From positions 107,698,821-107,762,820 of the forward strand of contig NC_053392.1 in assembly GCF_905171765.1 (NCBI RefSeq): DNA of 64,000 nucleotides. The letters are read 5' to 3'. The stretch is from Bufo bufo (lineage: Eukaryota > Chordata > Amphibia > Anura > Bufonidae). Positions 10,077 through 20,262 of this stretch are shown here, piece by piece. A model generated the notes under the pieces. That model ran no database searches, was not told the origin of the DNA, and saw nothing but the letters and a program-made list of their open reading frames with translations. The position numbers and the translations under genes were made by a program. Numbering within the stretch: the stretch's first letter is position 1; each line of letters opens with the position of its first letter.

Positions 10077-12730
10077 TCCCATAGCAGAGAATCGGGCTTC
10101 ACGTCAGCAGAGAATCAGTCTCTTCATGCCATAGCAGAGAATCTGGCTTCATGTCAGCAGAGAATCAGTCTTCATGTCATAGCAGAGAATCAGGCTTCAC
10201 GTCACCCACCACTGGAACAGGCCACTGTCACACATTTCGGCCCCGGCACCCAGACAGAGGAGAGAGGTCCCGTAACAGAGAATCTGGCTTCATGTCAGCA
10301 CAGAATCAGTCTTCATGTCATAGCAGAGAATCAGGCTTCACGTCACCCACCACTGGAACAGGCCACTGTCACATATTTAGGCCCCGGCACCCAGACAGAG
10401 GAGAGAGGTCCCGTAACAGAGAATCTGGCTTCATGTCAGCACAGAATCAGTCTTCATGTCATAGCAGAGAATCAGGCTTCACGTCACCCACCATTGGAAC
10501 AGGCCACTGTCACATATTTAGGCCCAGGCACCCAGGCAGAGGAGAGAGGTCCCATAACAGAGAATCTGGCTTCATGTCAGCAGAGAATCAGTCTTCATGT
10601 CATAGCAGAGAATCAGGCTTCACGTCACCCACCACTGGAACAGGCCACTGTCACACATTTAGGCCCCGGCACCCAGACAGAGGAGAGAGGTCCCGTAACA
10701 GAGAATCTGGCTTCATGTCAGCACAGAATCAGTCTTCATTTTATAGCAGAGAATCAGGCTTCACGTCACCCACCACTGGAACCGGCCACTGTCACATATT
10801 TAGGCCCCGGCACCCAGACAGAGGAGAGAGGTCCCGTAACAGAGAATCTGGCTTCATGTCAGCAGAGAATCAGTCTTCATGTCATAGCAGAGAATCAGGC
10901 TTCACGTCACCCACCACTGGAACAGGCCACTGTCACACATTTAGGCCCCGGCACCCAGACAGAGGAGAGAGGTCCCGTAACAGAGAATCTGGCTTCATGT
11001 CAGCACAGAATCAGTCTTCATGTCATAGCAGAGAATCAGGCTTCACGTCACCCACCACTGGAACAGGCCACTGTCACATATTTAGGCCCAGGCACCCAGG
11101 CAGAGGAGAGAGGTCGCGTAACAGAGAATCTGGCTTCATGTCAGCAGAGAATCAGTCTTCATGTCATAGCAGAGAATCAGGCTTCACGTCACCCACCACT
11201 GGAACAGGCCACTGTCACATATTTAGGCCCCGGCACCCAGACAGAGGAGAGAGGTCCCGTAACAGAGAATCTGGCTTCATGTCAGCAGAGAATCAGTCTT
11301 CATGTCATATCAGAGAATCAGGCTTCACGTCACCCACCACTGGAACAGGCCACTGTCACACATTTAGGCCCCGGCACCCGGACAGAGGAGAGAGATCCCG
11401 TAACAGAGAATCTGGCTTCATGTCAGCACAGAATCAGTCTTCATTTCATAGCAGAGAATCAGGCTTCACGTCACCCACCACTGGAACAGGCCACTGTCAC
11501 ACATTTAGGCCCCGGCACCCAGACAGAGGAGAGAGGTCCCGTAACAGAGAATCTGGCTTCATGTCAGCACAGATTCAGTCTTCATGTCATAGCAGAGAAT
11601 CAGGCTTCACGTCACCCACCACTGGAACAGGCCACTGTCACATATTTAGGCCCAGGCACCCAGGCAGAGGAGAGAGGTCGCGTAACAGAGAATCTGGCTT
11701 CATGTCAGCAGAGAATCAGTCTTCATGTCATAGCAGAGAATCAGGCTTCACGTCACCCACCACTGGAACAGGCCACTGTCACATATTTAGGCCCCGGCAC
11801 CCAGACAGAGGAGAGAGGTCCCGTAACAGAGAATCTGGCTTCATGTCAGCAGAGAATCAGTCTTCATGTCATAGCAGAGAATCAGGCTTCACGTCACCCA
11901 CCACTAGAACAGGCCACTGTCACATATTTAGGCCCAGGCACCCAGGCAGAGGAGAGAGGTCCCGTAACAGAGAATCTGGCTTCATGTCAGCAGAGAATCA
12001 GTCTTCATGTCATAGCAGAGAATCAGGCTTCACGTCACCCACCACTGGAACAGGCCACTGTCACACATTTAGGCTCCGGCACCCAGACAGAGGAGAGAGG
12101 TCCCGTAACAGAGAATCTTGCTTCATGTCAGCACAGAATCAGTCTTCATGTCATAGCAGAGAATCATGCTTCACGTCACCCACCACTGGAACTGGCCACT
12201 GTCACATATTTAGGCCCAGGCACCCAGGCAGAGGAGAGAGGTCGCGTAACAGAGAATCTGGCTTCATGTCAGCAGAGAATCAGTCTTCATGTCATAGCAG
12301 AGAATCAGGCTTCACGTCACCCACCACTGGAACAGGCCACTGTCAAATATTTAGGCCCCGGCACCCAGACAGAGGAGAGAGGTCCCGTAACTGAGAATCT
12401 GGCTTCATGTCAGCAGAGAATCAGTCTTCATGTCATAGCAGAGAATCAGGCTTCACGTCACCCACCACTGGAACAGGCCACTGTCACACATTTAGGCCCC
12501 GGCACCCAGACAGAGGAGAGAGGTCCCGTAACAGAGAATCTGGCTTCATGTCAGCACAGAATCAGTCTTCATGTCATAGCAGAGAATCAGGCTTCACGTC
12601 ACCCACCACTGGAACAGGCCACTGTCACATGTTTAGGCCCAGGCACCCAGGCAGAGGAGAGAGGTCGCGTAACAGAGAATCTGGCTTCATGTCAGCAGAG
12701 AATCAGTCTTCATGTCATAGCAGAGAATCA
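10077..12730. repeat. 141-bp tandem repeat, block 1 (about 18-19 copies)
   Basis: Units of 141 bp contain CCACCACTGGAACAGGCCAC, TTTAGGCCCCGGCACCCAGA and GAGAATCTGGCTTCATGTCA. Unit variants (CACCCAGACAGAGG versus CACCCAGGCAGAGG, and ACATATTT versus ACACATTT) recur in a partly ordered way, which suggests higher-order duplication. Since 141 is 47 codons, two frames stay open for about 746 codons. These are repeat artefacts, not genes. Confidence 0.97.
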
Positions 12731-12795
12731 TTGAGAAAGGGTGGTTGAGCGGCACTCCTTTAGATAGTTGGCGGTGCTCAGTGGTAAAGGTGCAT

Positions 12796-13178
12796 ATAAT
12801 TTATATAAAAAAACCACGGCACTCTATAGCTGCTTTTAAGTTGCTTGTTTTATTTCATTATATATCTTTTTTCATTTTTGTATCCATCCAAAAATAAGCC
12901 ACTGGCCAACGTTTCGGTCTAGTCTTAGACCTTGTTCACGGCCTAATATATAGACAAGTAAATGTTTTAAATTAATATTTAGATATATACAACAATAGAA
13001 AATGGTTCTTTCTCAAATCACATAATATAGTTGACAATGCATGGATAATAACGTCATTATTGGGAAGAAAATCTCTGTCATGTAGAGGAGAATACAAAAA
13101 CGGACCAAAATCATATAAGAACGGACCCTAGATCATATTAGCATATATATCTCATTCAGGTGGTCTATCAATAGCATG
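12796..13178 (+). repeat. inverted repeat arm, left
   Basis: Pairs with 13773-14163. The arms are roughly 97% identical by eye, with differences including one base in the GGTCTAAG(A/T)CTAGACC hairpin and an 8-bp ATGAAATA duplication in the right arm. Confidence 0.95.
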
Positions 13179-13772
13179 CACACATCTTCCAATATGTGGC
13201 TACGTTCTACCAGTTCCCTTTCTAGACCAGCGCTCTCTACTGCGCATGCGCCCGCACACATCTCATCCGGCCCAAGCTACTCTCCGCCCAAGTCGCTCTG
13301 CACATGCGTCCGCTTGCGACGCTTGTCACGTGGACTAGGAAGTCACTTTGCATATGCGCACACTTTTGGCGCTAGACACGTCCCTCCACGCCTCTCCTCG
13401 CTACCTTCATAAACCACACAGACTAGTAGCGTCCCTATACCATCCCAGATACTTCCCTACTATGCAGACTAAGGTATGTGCGCTTCTAAAATTGATGGCG
13501 AAGGATCCTGCCAATATCTGTGTTCATGCTACCTTTATGCTACCTTCATGTTACCTTCATTTGACAGTATTTCTATATCTAAGTCTATTGGCATCGTATC
13601 TAAGTGGTCTGAACTACATAATTTGTATCACCTATATGACTAGAACACTATCCCAATATCTACCTAATAATATTATACTGTTTGGATTCCACAGATACCC
13701 TACATCACCGCTATCTGGATATCCCTATTACAGCATCCCATTTTAGACCACTGCTCTCACCCTGCGGCATAC
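13179..13772 (+). other. unique core of the fold-back insert
   Basis: About 590 bp, GC-rich in the first half (ACTGCGCATGCGCCCGC, CACATGCGTCCGCTTGCGAC) and including CTAAGGTATGTG near 13470, which looks like a splice donor. No protein family is recognised in the open frame at 13348-13746. Confidence 0.5.
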
Positions 13773-14163
13773 CATGCTATTGATAGACCACCTGAATGAG
13801 ATATATATGCTTATATGATCTAGGGTCCGTTCTTATATGATTTTGGTCCGTTTTTGTATTCTCCTCTACATGACAGAGATTTTCTTCCCAATAATGACGT
13901 TATTATCCATGCATTGTCAACTATATTATGTGATTTGAGAAAGAACCATTTTCTATTGTTGTATATATCTAAATATTAATTAAAAACATTTACTTGTCTA
14001 TATATTAGGCCGTGAACAAGGTCTAAGTCTAGACCGAAACGTTGGCCAGTGGCTTATTTTTGGATGGATACAAAAATGAAAAAAGATATATAATGAAATA
14101 ATGAAATAAAACAAGCAACTTAAAAGCAGCTATAGAGTGCCGTGGTTTTTTGATATAAATTAT
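13773..14163 (-). repeat. inverted repeat arm, right
   Basis: Reverse complement of 12796-13178. It contains CTAGACCGAAACGTTGGCCA near 14032-14048, preceded by GTGAACAAGGTCTAAGT, a position where a hammerhead-type core would be expected. The canonical CTGATGA box is not intact here. Confidence 0.95.
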
Positions 14164-14671
14164 AGCAGAGAATCAGGCTTCACGTCACCCACCACTGGAA
14201 CAGGCCACTGTCACATATTTAGGCCCCGGCACCCAGACAGAGGAGAGAGGTCCCGTAACAGAGAATCTGGCTTCATGTCAGCACAGAATCAGTCTTCATG
14301 TCATAGCAGAGAATCAGGCTTCACGTCACCCACCACTGGAACAGGCCACTGTCACATATTCAGGCCCCGGCACCCAGACAGAGGAGAGAGGTCCCGTAAC
14401 AGAGAATCTGGCTTCATGTCAGCACAGAATCAGTCTTCATGTCATAGCAGAGAATCAGGCTTCACGTCACCCACCACTGGAACAGGCCACTGTCACATAT
14501 TTAGGCCCAGGCACCCAGGCAGAGGAGAGAGGTCGCGTAACAGAGAATCTGGCTTCATGTCAGCACAGAATCAGTCTTCATGTCATAGCAGAGAATCAGG
14601 CTTCACGTCACCCACCACTGTAACAGGCCACTGTCACATATTTAGGCCCCGGCACCCAGACAGAGGAGAGG
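14162..14671. repeat. 141-bp tandem repeat, block 2 (about 3.6 copies)
   Basis: Same 141-bp unit as block 1, in the same orientation and phase across the PLE-like insert. The two blocks were therefore one array before that insertion. The array ends at CAGACAGAGGAGAG. Confidence 0.95.
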
Positions 14672-14787
14672 TTCATTCAACTTTGGGTTGCCCCGCAATA
14701 TAATGGTAAAATGAAAATAAAAATAGGATTGAATGAGGAAATGCCCTGGAGTACAATAATATATTGTTAAGGGGAGGTAGTTAATGT

Positions 14788-17700
14788 CTAATCTGCACAA
14801 GGGATGGACAGGTCCTGTGGGATCCATGCCTGGTTCATTTTTATGAACGTCAGCTTGTCCACATTGGCTGTAGACAGGCGGCTGCGTTTGTCTGTATTGA
14901 CGCCCCCTGCCGTGCTGAATACACGTTGAGACAAAACGCTGGCCGCCGGGCAGGCCAGCACCTCCAAGGCATAAAAGGCTAGCTCTGGCCACGTGGACAA
15001 TTTGGAGACCCAGAAGTTGAATGGGGCCGAACCATCAGTCAGTACGTGGAGGGGTGTGCACAGGTACTGTTCCACCATGTTATTGAAATGTTGCCTCCTG
15101 CTAACACGTTCCGTATCAGGTGGTGGTGCAGTTAGCTGTGGCGTGGTGACAAAACTTTTCCACATCTCTTCCATGCTAACCCTGCCCTCAGAGGAGCTGG
15201 CCGTGACACAGCTGCGTTGGCGACCTCTTGCTCCTCCTCTGCCTTCGCCTTGGGCTTCCACTGGTTCCCCTGTGACATTTGGGAATGCTCTCAGTAGCGC
15301 GTCTACCAACGTGCGCTTGTACTCACGCATCTTCCTATCACGCTCCAGTGTAGGAAGTAAGCTGGGCACATTGTCTTTGTACCGGGGATCCAGCAGGGTG
15401 GCAACCCAGTAGTCCGCACACGTTAAAATGTGGGCAACTCTGCTGTCGTTGCGCAGGCACTGCAGCATGTAGTCGCTCATGTGTGCCAGGCTGCCCAGAG
15501 GTAAGGACAAGCTGTTCTCTGTGGGAGGCGTATCGTCATCGTCCTGTGTTTCCCCCCAAGCCACTCACCAGTGATGGGCCCGAGCTGCGTTGGGTGCCAG
15601 CCTGCTGTGAACCTGCTTCATCCTCATCCTCCTCCACCTCCACCTCTTCCTCATCCTCGTCCTCCTCGTCCTCCAGTACTGGGCCCTGTCTGGCCACATT
15701 TGTACCTGGCCTCTACTGTTGCAAAAAACCTCCCTCTGAGTCACTTCGAAGAGACTGGCCTGAAAGTGCTAAAAAATGACCCCTCTTCCTCCTCTTCCTC
15801 CTGGGCCACCTCCTCTTCCATCATCGCCTTAAGTGTTTTCTCAAGGAGACATAGAAGTGGTATTGTAACGCTGATAACGGCGTCATCGCCACTGGTCATG
15901 TTGGTGGAGTACTCGAAACAGCGCAACAGGGCACACAGGTCTCGCATGGAGGCCCAGTCATTGGTGGTGAAGTGGTGCTGTTCCGCAGTGCGACTGACCC
16001 GTACGTGCTGCAGCTGAAACTCCACTATGGCCTGCTGCTGCTCGCACAGTCTGTCCAGCATGTGCAAGGTGGAGTTCCACCTGGTGGGCACGTCGCATAT
16101 GAGGCGGTAAGCGGGAAGGCCGAATTTACGCTGTAGCGCAGACAGGCGAGCAGCGGCAGGGTGTGAACGCCGGAAGCGCGAACAGACGGCCCGCACTTTA
16201 TGCAGCAGCTCTGACATGTCGGGGTAGTTGTGAATGAACTTCTGCACCACCAAATTCAGCACATGCGCCAGGCAAGGGATGTGCGTCAAACCGGCTAGTC
16301 CCAGAGCTGCAACGAGATTTCGCCCATTATCTCACACCACCAGGCCAGGCTTGAGGCTCACCGGCAGCTACCACTCGTCGGTCTGTTGTTCTATACCCCA
16401 CCACAACTCCTGTGCGGTGTGGGGCCTGTCCCCCAAACATATGAGTTTCAGAACGACCTGCTGACGTTTACCCCTGGCTGTGCTGAAGTTGGTGGTGAAG
16501 GTGTGTGGCTGACTGGATGAGCAGGTGGAAGAAGAGGAGGAGGAAGCTGAGTAGGAGGAGGAGGAGACAGGAGGCAAAGAATGTTGCCCTGCGATCCTTG
16601 GCGGCGGAAGGACGTGCGCCAAACAGCTCTCCGCCTGGGGCCCAGCAGCCACTACATTTACCCAGTGTGCAGTTAGGGAGATATAGCGTCCCTGGCCGTG
16701 CTTACTGGTCCACGTATCTGTGGTTAGGTGGACCTTGCCACAGATGGCGTTGCGCAGTGCACACTTGATTTTATCGGATACTTGGTTGTGCAGGGAAGGC
16801 ACGGCTCTCTTGGAGAAGTAGTGGCGGCTGGGAACAACATACTGTGGGACAGCAAGCGACATGAGCTGTTTGAAGCTGTCTGTGTCCACCAGCCTGAATG
16901 ACAACATTTCATAGGCCAGTAGTTTAGAAATGCTGGCATTCAGGGCCAGGGATCGAGGGTGGCTAGGTGGGAATTTACGCTTTCTCTCAAATGTTTGTGA
17001 GATGGAGAGCTGAACGCTGCCGTGTGACATGGTTGAGATGCTTGGTGACGCAGGTGGTGGTGTTGGTGGTACATCCCATGTTTGCTGGGCGGCAGGTGCC
17101 AACGTTCCTCCAGAGGCGGAGGAAGAGGCCGAGGCGGCAGCAGCAGAAGAGGCCGAGGCGGCAGCAGCAGAAGAGGTAGCAGGGGGAGCCTGAGTGACTT
17201 CCTTGTTTTTAAGGTGTTTACTCCACTGCAGTTCATGCTTTGCATGCAGGTGCCTGGTCATGCAGGTTGTGCTAAGGTTCAGAACGTTAATGCCTCGCTT
17301 GAGGCTCTGATGGCACAGCGTGCAAACCACTCGGGTCTTGTCGTCAGCACATTGTTTGAAGAAGTGCCATGCCAGGGAACTCCTTGAAGCTGCCTTTGGG
17401 GTGCTCGGTCCCAGATGGCGGCGGTCAGTAGCAGGCGGAGTCTCTTGGCGGCGGGTGTTCTGCTTTTGCCCACTGCTCCCTCTTTTGCTACGCTGTTGGC
17501 TCGGTCTCACCACTGCCTCTTCCTCCGAACTGTGAAAGTCAGTGGCACGACCTTCATTCCATGTGGGGTCTGGGACCTCATCGTCCCCCGCATCGTCTTC
17601 CACCCAGTCTTGATCCCTGACCTCCTGTTCAGTCTGCACACTGCAGAAAGACGCAGCAGTTGGCACCTGTGTTTCGTCATCATCAGAGACGTGCTGAGGT

Positions 17701-18212
17701 GGTATTCCCATGTCCTCATCATCAGGAAACATAAGTGGTTGTGCATTAGTGCATTCTATCTCTTCCACCCCTGGGGAAGGGCTAGGTGGATGCCCTTGGG
17801 AAACCCTGGCAGCAGAGTCTTCAAACAGCATAAGAGACTGCTGCATAACTTGAGGCTTAGACAGTTTCCCTGATATGCATGGGGGTGATGTGACAGACTG
17901 ATGGGCTTGGTTTTCATGCGCCATCTGTGCGCTTTCTGCAGCAGACTGGGTGGGAGATAATGTGAACCTGCTGGATGCACTGTCGGCCACCCAATTGACT
18001 AATGCCTGTACCTGCGCAGGCCTTACCATCCTTAGAACGGCATTGGGCCCCACCAAATATCCCTGTAAATTCTGGCGGCTACTGGGATCTGAGGTAGTTG
18101 GTACACTAGGACTTGTGGCTGTGGCAGAACGGCCACGTCCTCTCCCTGCACCAGAGGGTCCACTAACACCACCACGACCATGTCCACGTCCGCGTCTAGA
18201 TGTTTTCCTCAT
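14788..18212 (-). pseudogene. hAT-1 transposase with BED zinc finger
   Basis: About 1,140 codons on the minus strand. The start chosen is MRKTSRRGRGHGRG (18212), because hAT-2 begins at the equivalent methionine. Order of parts: a basic RG-rich N-terminus; an acidic, low-complexity middle; a BED zinc finger (SLAWHFFKQC, VVCTLCHQ, TRHLHAKH); an Ala/Ser linker; the hAT catalytic core (LTTDTWTSKHGQGRYISLTA, HIPCLAHVLNLVVQ, CDVPTRWNSTLHML); and the C-terminal dimerisation block (LEVLACPAASVLSQRVFSTA, DKLTFIKMNQAW). Stops lie at 16368-16370 (TAG, where hAT-2 has a Leu codon) and 16332-16334 (TGA, where hAT-2 has Cys). A frameshift falls between 15741 and 15564. The core is otherwise clean, so inactivation is fairly recent. 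It would bind the element ends in the nucleus and move them. Confidence 0.9.
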
Positions 18213-18419
18213 TGTTACCGTCCACCACAATAAGAAAAATATTATTCGGGCCAATGTATCCCCTTTTAGGGATGGATTTAAAGTAGGCCTGATACAGCAG
18301 AAACCACTAATTTTGAGAATGGCAAATTTGGGAATTGTTTTTCAACCCAGAACAAAAACTGTGCTTTTACGGTCACTAAAAATAACTTGACCAGCTAAAA
18401 CAGTACTGATTTGGAGGAA

Positions 18420-18620
18420 TATAAATGTCAGGCCTATTTTTTAGGCGCTGGGTGACAGGCTCAACTTGCCCCTGATGTAGTATATGGCCAAAAAATAACC
18501 ACACTATTGATGGTTAAATGCACTTGATGAAAGCTTGACCCTGATGTACGATATAGCAAAAAATAACCACACTATTGATGGTTAAATGCACTTGGTGGTA
18601 GCTTGTGCTGGCGCACCACA
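18420..18620. repeat. short direct repeat in hAT-1 leader
   Basis: Two copies of a unit of about 70 bp containing AACCACACTATTGATGGTTA followed by AATGCACTTG lie between promoter and transposase. hAT-2 has a much larger, different array in the equivalent place. Confidence 0.75.
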
Positions 18621-18849
18621 AGCCACAAAATGGCCGCCGATCACCCCAGAAAAAAAGTGATATAAAAACGCTCTGGGCAGCCTAAATAAAGTGAGCAATT
18701 GAATATCAGTACTTCAATGATCCACAGCTGTAGATCGATCACTGAATGAAGTCTTTTGGAGGAGTTAATCTGCCTAATCTCGCCCTAACGTCGCAGCTGC
18801 AACCTCTCCCTACGCTTGTATCAGCAGAGAGACGTGCAGCGCTATGTGA

Positions 18850-18905
18850 CCCAAGCTTATATAGAGGCTGGGTCACATGCTGCACTGGCCAATCACAGCC
18901 ATGCC
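18850..18905 (-). promoter_or_regulatory. hAT-1 promoter candidate
   Basis: On the minus strand the order is CTGTGATTGGCC (CCAAT box, inverted), then CATGTGACCC, then CTATATAAGC (TATA, about 18856-18865). It lies about 650 bp upstream of the transposase start. hAT-2, hAT-3 and hAT-4 carry the same arrangement in the same place. Confidence 0.6.
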
Positions 18906-19373
18906 AATAGTAGGCAAGGCTGTGATGGCCTCTTGGGGCAAGTAGTATGATGCTTATTGATTGGCTGCTTTGCAGCCTTTCAAAAAGTGCCAAGAAAGCG
19001 CCGAACACCGAACCCGGACTTTTACGAAAAATGTTAGGGTTCGGGTCCGTGTCACGGACACCCCAAAATTCGGTACGAACCCGAACTATACAGTTCGGGT
19101 TCGCTCATCCCTAGCCATGACTTGCGAGATACCACCCTAGCAGAACCAAATACCATAGTGCAGCACAAAATACTGTGGCAGGAGTCCCATTGTGGCCGCT
19201 GGCTGGCCAGGTGCATATGTACGCTACCTGATGCTCTTAGCATTAATTACTGATGAGAGCATCAGATTGTTATGTACCTGGCTGGGGCCATGAGGATGGC
19301 TCAAGCGGCAAACCCTCCTGAGGATTGGCCCACCGGTAAATTTCCTGTAGGGTCTATGGCCAGTCCTCCTCTG

Positions 19374-19745
19374 CGGAGCGCCATTAAATGAATTTTAGCA
19401 AAATGTAAATAAAACAGCACAACTACCAAGCAAACAAGAAAAGGCTGTCCACCAAATCTCACAGACTGGGCAAGGAGGGCAATAACGTCACCAATGATAA
19501 CACTGAAGATCCACAGCGGAGATGGAAGTATCTGTCCATAGGACCACTATAAGCCGGACACTGCATGAGGTGGAGCTTTATGGAAGAGTGGCCAGAAATA
19601 AAGGCCAATACTTAAAGAAAAACAAAGAAAACATGTTTGCAGTTTGCCAAAATTCATGTGAAACATTCACCAAGCACATGGAAGAAGGTTCTCTGCTCAG
19701 AAACGAAAACTGAACTTTTTGGACATAACGGGAAACACTATCGGG
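19374..19745 (+). pseudogene. Tc1-like transposon, continuation of split copy
   Basis: The sequence resumes the Tc1 interrupted at 9643, with ATTAAATGAATTTTAGCAAA and then GGCTGTCCACCAAATCTCAC. It encodes VSVHRTTISRTLHEVELYGR and KKVLCSETKTELFGHNGKHY, which resemble the Tc1 transposase linker and the start of the catalytic core. Several frameshifts are present, and the sequence fades after about 19745. The catalytic D-E part is missing. Confidence 0.75.
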
Positions 19746-20230
19746 GAATTTATCATGTTTTTGATGTCAGTTTTAAGTCTATCTTTGCTTTGTGCGGTTG
19801 CGTCAAATTTATGAAATGGCATACAGTAATAATATATTTGCCACATTTGCAATGTGGTGCATGCCTATGACTGTAAAAGTACACCAGGGGCTATCATGGC
19901 ATGGAGATTTGACTTTTTTGCAACTTTTTAAAAATTGACACATCATAAATGAAACTAAAAGGTGTTCTGATCTGAATTCCTGATCTACCTTTCACTCCAC
20001 TTTTAAAATTGATGAGGGTCACCAAATGTCACAATGATATGCAACAAATGTCACAAAAAGGCGTAGAAGACTTGCTAAATGTTCCTCTATGTGTGGCGTG
20101 TGGCGCATAGTTAACACATTCATTTTGTTTTTGTGTTTTCGTTTTTTACTCCCTGCCTTTCCGGGCTCATGAGGGCTTGCTGTAAAAATACTTTCATTCT
20201 CCAGGTCAGCACGATTACGGTTATACTATA

Positions 20231-20231
<1 letters not shown>
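19746..20231. other. no recognised feature
   Basis: AT-rich unassigned sequence. The short open frame over 19637-19870 has no family motif. Confidence 0.4.

Positions 20232-20260
<29 letters not shown>
20232..20260. repeat. (TA)n microsatellite
   Basis: About 14 TA dinucleotides directly before a TTAA insertion site. Confidence 0.95.
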
Positions 20261-20261
<1 letters not shown>

Positions 20262-20262
20262 C

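Larger units (their letters stand above)
12731..14161. mobile_element. Penelope-like fold-back insert in hAT-1
   Basis: The insert interrupts the 141-bp array. The 14-bp host sequence ATAGCAGAGAATCA is present at both junctions (12717-12730 and 14162-14175), consistent with a target duplication. The insert is two inverted arms of about 385 bp around a unique core. Both arms carry GACCGAAACGTTGGCC, a sequence found near termini of Penelope-like elements, where hammerhead-ribozyme motifs occur. The core has CGCATGCGC-rich GC segments like PLE leader regions. No reverse transcriptase is present. Confidence 0.7.
9776..19113 (-). mobile_element. hAT-1: 9.3-kb BED-finger hAT transposon
   Basis: The element has a perfect 8-bp target duplication, GCCATGAC, at 9768-9775 and 19114-19121. 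Its ends are TAGAGTTGAGCGAAC and, in reverse complement, TAGGGATGAGCGAAC. Eight-base duplications and short CAGAG-like ends are hAT hallmarks. Subterminal DNA at both ends is rich in GTTCGGGTTCGG-type motifs, probable transposase-binding repeats. From the 5' end (the 19113 side) the layout is promoter, transposase pseudogene 18212-14788, then a 141-bp tandem repeat. That repeat is split by a PLE-like insert at 12731-14161. Confidence 0.95.
9644..19373. mobile_element. MITE interrupted by hAT-1
   Basis: The left piece 9644-9767 starts CAAGGGTGGACTGG. The right piece 19122-19373 ends, in reverse complement, with CAGAGGAGGACTGG. Together they form an inverted-repeat element of about 380 bp with no coding capacity. 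The flanking octamers CAGACCAC (9636-9643) and CGGAGCGC (19374-19381) match at five of eight positions. Two of the mismatches are the kind left by CpG decay, so they may be an old 8-bp target duplication. Both flanks are pieces of one Tc1 element. Confidence 0.55.

Noticed and set aside
10151..12734. Two overlapping open frames of about 746 codons, rich in Arg/Ser/His
   Set aside because: They are translations of the 141-bp tandem repeat (47 codons) in two frames. Period divisibility by three, not selection, keeps them open.
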